Shown: positions 63,086 through 64,000 of the stretch, piece by piece
How the letters are laid out: the number at the start of each line of letters is the position of its first letter
How positions within the stretch are numbered: position 1 is the stretch's first letter
Assembly (NCBI RefSeq): GCF_040760005.1
Contig: NZ_CP099760.1
Coordinates: 3,529,501-3,593,500 of the forward strand
Origin: Pseudomonas sp. stari2
GTDB taxonomy: Bacteria > Pseudomonadota > Gammaproteobacteria > Pseudomonadales > Pseudomonadaceae
DNA length: 64,000 nucleotides
Direction of reading: 5' to 3'
Made by a program: the position numbers and the translations under genes
Notes under the pieces: generated by a model
What the model saw: the letters and a program-made list of their open reading frames with translations, nothing else
Told to the model about the DNA's origin: nothing
Database searches by the model: none

Positions 63086-63429
63086 GACTGTTCCTTGGCG
63101 CCAAATTATAGGAAATGATTGTAAAAACAGTCATTTGGCAGACCTGGCTGTAACATTAGCAAGAATTTGACGGCGCCTTGTATCGATTGCTTATAGGCGC
63201 ACAAGTGAAGTAGTTATAAGAACCTGTTTTATTAGTTAGCTATCGACTCGATTCTTTCATCCAGCTTTCAAAAAACGCCATAACAGAGATTGTATGAAAG
63301 AAAGTCGAAATTTCTTCAAATCCTGTGTGACCTGTCAGCGGGTTGCGTGCATCAGTACAAGTAACTCGCCGCACGGTAAGCCCAACCGACGGCACATCAC
63401 TTGATTGGGCACTACAGAGAGAAGAACCC
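63086..63429. other. Intergenic region upstream of sigma-54 activator
   Basis: No gene is seen in 344 bases. TGACTGTT at about 63084-63091 and AACAGTCA at about 63127-63134 form an inverted repeat around the activator start, which might be self-regulation. The sequence up to about 63300 is A/T-rich. Confidence 0.4.
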
Positions 63430-63696
63430 ATGACCGCCCCGCTCCGTATCAACGAAGCTCTTTTGATTGCCAACCACGCGTTTAAACCTTTCCAATGCGT
63501 GGCCTGGGCCCCACAAGACGGCAATGGCGAACTGAGCCTGACCGTTATCGACCGCACCAATTCGCAGATCGGTCGCACCCGTATTCCAAGCAGCGCCTAT
63601 TCCGATCCGGCTCAGCTTGAGTTCCTGTTGCAACAGGCTCGCGCAGAACTGAGCGATGAGGGCTATGCACTGCAGTCCTGGTCGATGCCACACTGA
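63430..63696 (+). CDS. Conserved small hypothetical protein
   Basis: This 88-residue cytoplasmic protein begins MTAPLRINEALLIANHAFKP and continues FQCVAWAPQDGNGELSLTVI; it ends in LQSWSMPH. It is mixed alpha/beta with no membrane segment and no motif I know. A GAGAGAAGAA ribosome region precedes the ATG. A hairpin terminator follows. Confidence 0.65.
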   Translation: MTAPLRINEALLIANHAFKPFQCVAWAPQDGNGELSLTVIDRTNSQIGRTRIPSSAYSDPAQLEFLLQQARAELSDEGYALQSWSMPH

Positions 63697-63708
63697 TCCG
63701 AGGGCCAT

Positions 63709-63732
63709 GCGGATGACTTTCAAGTCATCCGC
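63709..63732 (+). terminator. Hairpin after small hypothetical gene
   Basis: The perfect stem GCGGATGACT / AGTCATCCGC has a TTCA loop and is followed by a pyrimidine-rich tail. Confidence 0.65.
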
Positions 63733-63978
63733 CCTCTTCTTTGAAGTTGCTGAATCCTTTTTAACTTCAGCCACTTTGTACAACTTTCCTCCACACTTTC
63801 GCGCCTGAATGCTTGGCAGGCTTGCGACTGGTTCAAAAAGTCATTGTTCTGGCACAGAACGACGCTCCACCTGTTAGTTCTGTCAGTTGTACTTGTGCGT
63901 CTACAGGGATTGAATGTTTCGCCATGCAGTTACCGACCCGGCTCCCGGCTGTTGGTCAACTTGCAAGGAGGAGCAGGC

Positions 63979-64000
63979 ATGTCAATCCAGTCCGCTATTG
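63979..64000 (+). CDS. Start of a gene cut by the window end
   Basis: A strong AAGGAGGAG ribosome site precedes an ATG that reads MSIQSAI before the window ends. Too little is present to name it. Confidence 0.5.

Noticed and set aside
63850..63880. TGGCAC followed by ACGC, considered as a sigma-54 promoter for the gene at 63979
   Set aside because: The GG to GC distance is 11 rather than 10 bases and the -12 box is poor.

Overview
The window looks like the chromosome of a Pseudomonas of the P. fluorescens group. The evidence is a high-GC coding style, a complete fapABCDEF functional-amyloid operon, a Ku end-joining protein, an LpxO-type lipid A hydroxylase, several Pseudomonas-type small families (DUF2790, DUF1652), and HAE1/NodT efflux genes. 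No rRNA or tRNA gene and no CRISPR array was seen.

Layout. 1-12.9 kb is mostly core-like: small secreted and membrane proteins, ecotin, an ACT-less threonine dehydratase preceded by an apparent transcription attenuator (leader peptide plus terminator), a CorA-family transporter, a divergent RimK-like ATP-grasp / GNAT-C39 peptidase pair, a PQQ-type sugar dehydrogenase, Ku, LpxO, a glycine-rich secreted protein and a CigR-like protein. 12.9-45.8 kb is an accessory block. A 50-bp direct repeat (48/50 identical) bounds it at 13135-13184 and 45790-45839. The right copy is the start of ybiT (ABC-F ATPase). A tyrosine-integrase remnant lies directly before each copy, and a phage terminase remnant sits at the right end. 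I read this as an island, or the second of two tandem elements, integrated at the 5' end of ybiT.

Island cargo, left to right: an IS30-family element inserted in a palindromic repeat; a lower-GC segment with three predicted wall- or glycan-hydrolase genes and a lipoprotein; a 13-gene minus-strand cluster (33255 to 20064); and an RND efflux operon flanked by two related TetR regulators. The 13-gene cluster combines a tryptophan tryptophylquinone (TTQ) amine dehydrogenase (heavy chain, MauE, MauD, light chain, two c-type cytochromes) with the DUF1329/DUF1302/MMPL/YCF48 set usually seen with hydrophobic-substrate pathways. It also holds a quinone-reductase-like flavoprotein, an unknown protein and an acyl-CoA dehydrogenase. 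Divergent to it are an AraC regulator, an aldehyde dehydrogenase and a FAD-dependent amine-oxidase-like enzyme. Together they suggest uptake or export and oxidation of a hydrophobic or aromatic amine: amine to aldehyde to acid to CoA ester. This is the best candidate for an undescribed system here.

45.8-64 kb returns to core-like genes: ybiT, an MFS transporter, a hydrolase, azoR with a divergent LysR regulator, uppP, a chemoreceptor, and a pnuC/nadR-kinase pair. Then comes the fap amyloid operon, with a candidate sigma-54 promoter, two 18-bp palindromes upstream, and a convergent sigma-54 activator gene downstream. The window ends in the first codons of a gene starting at 63979.
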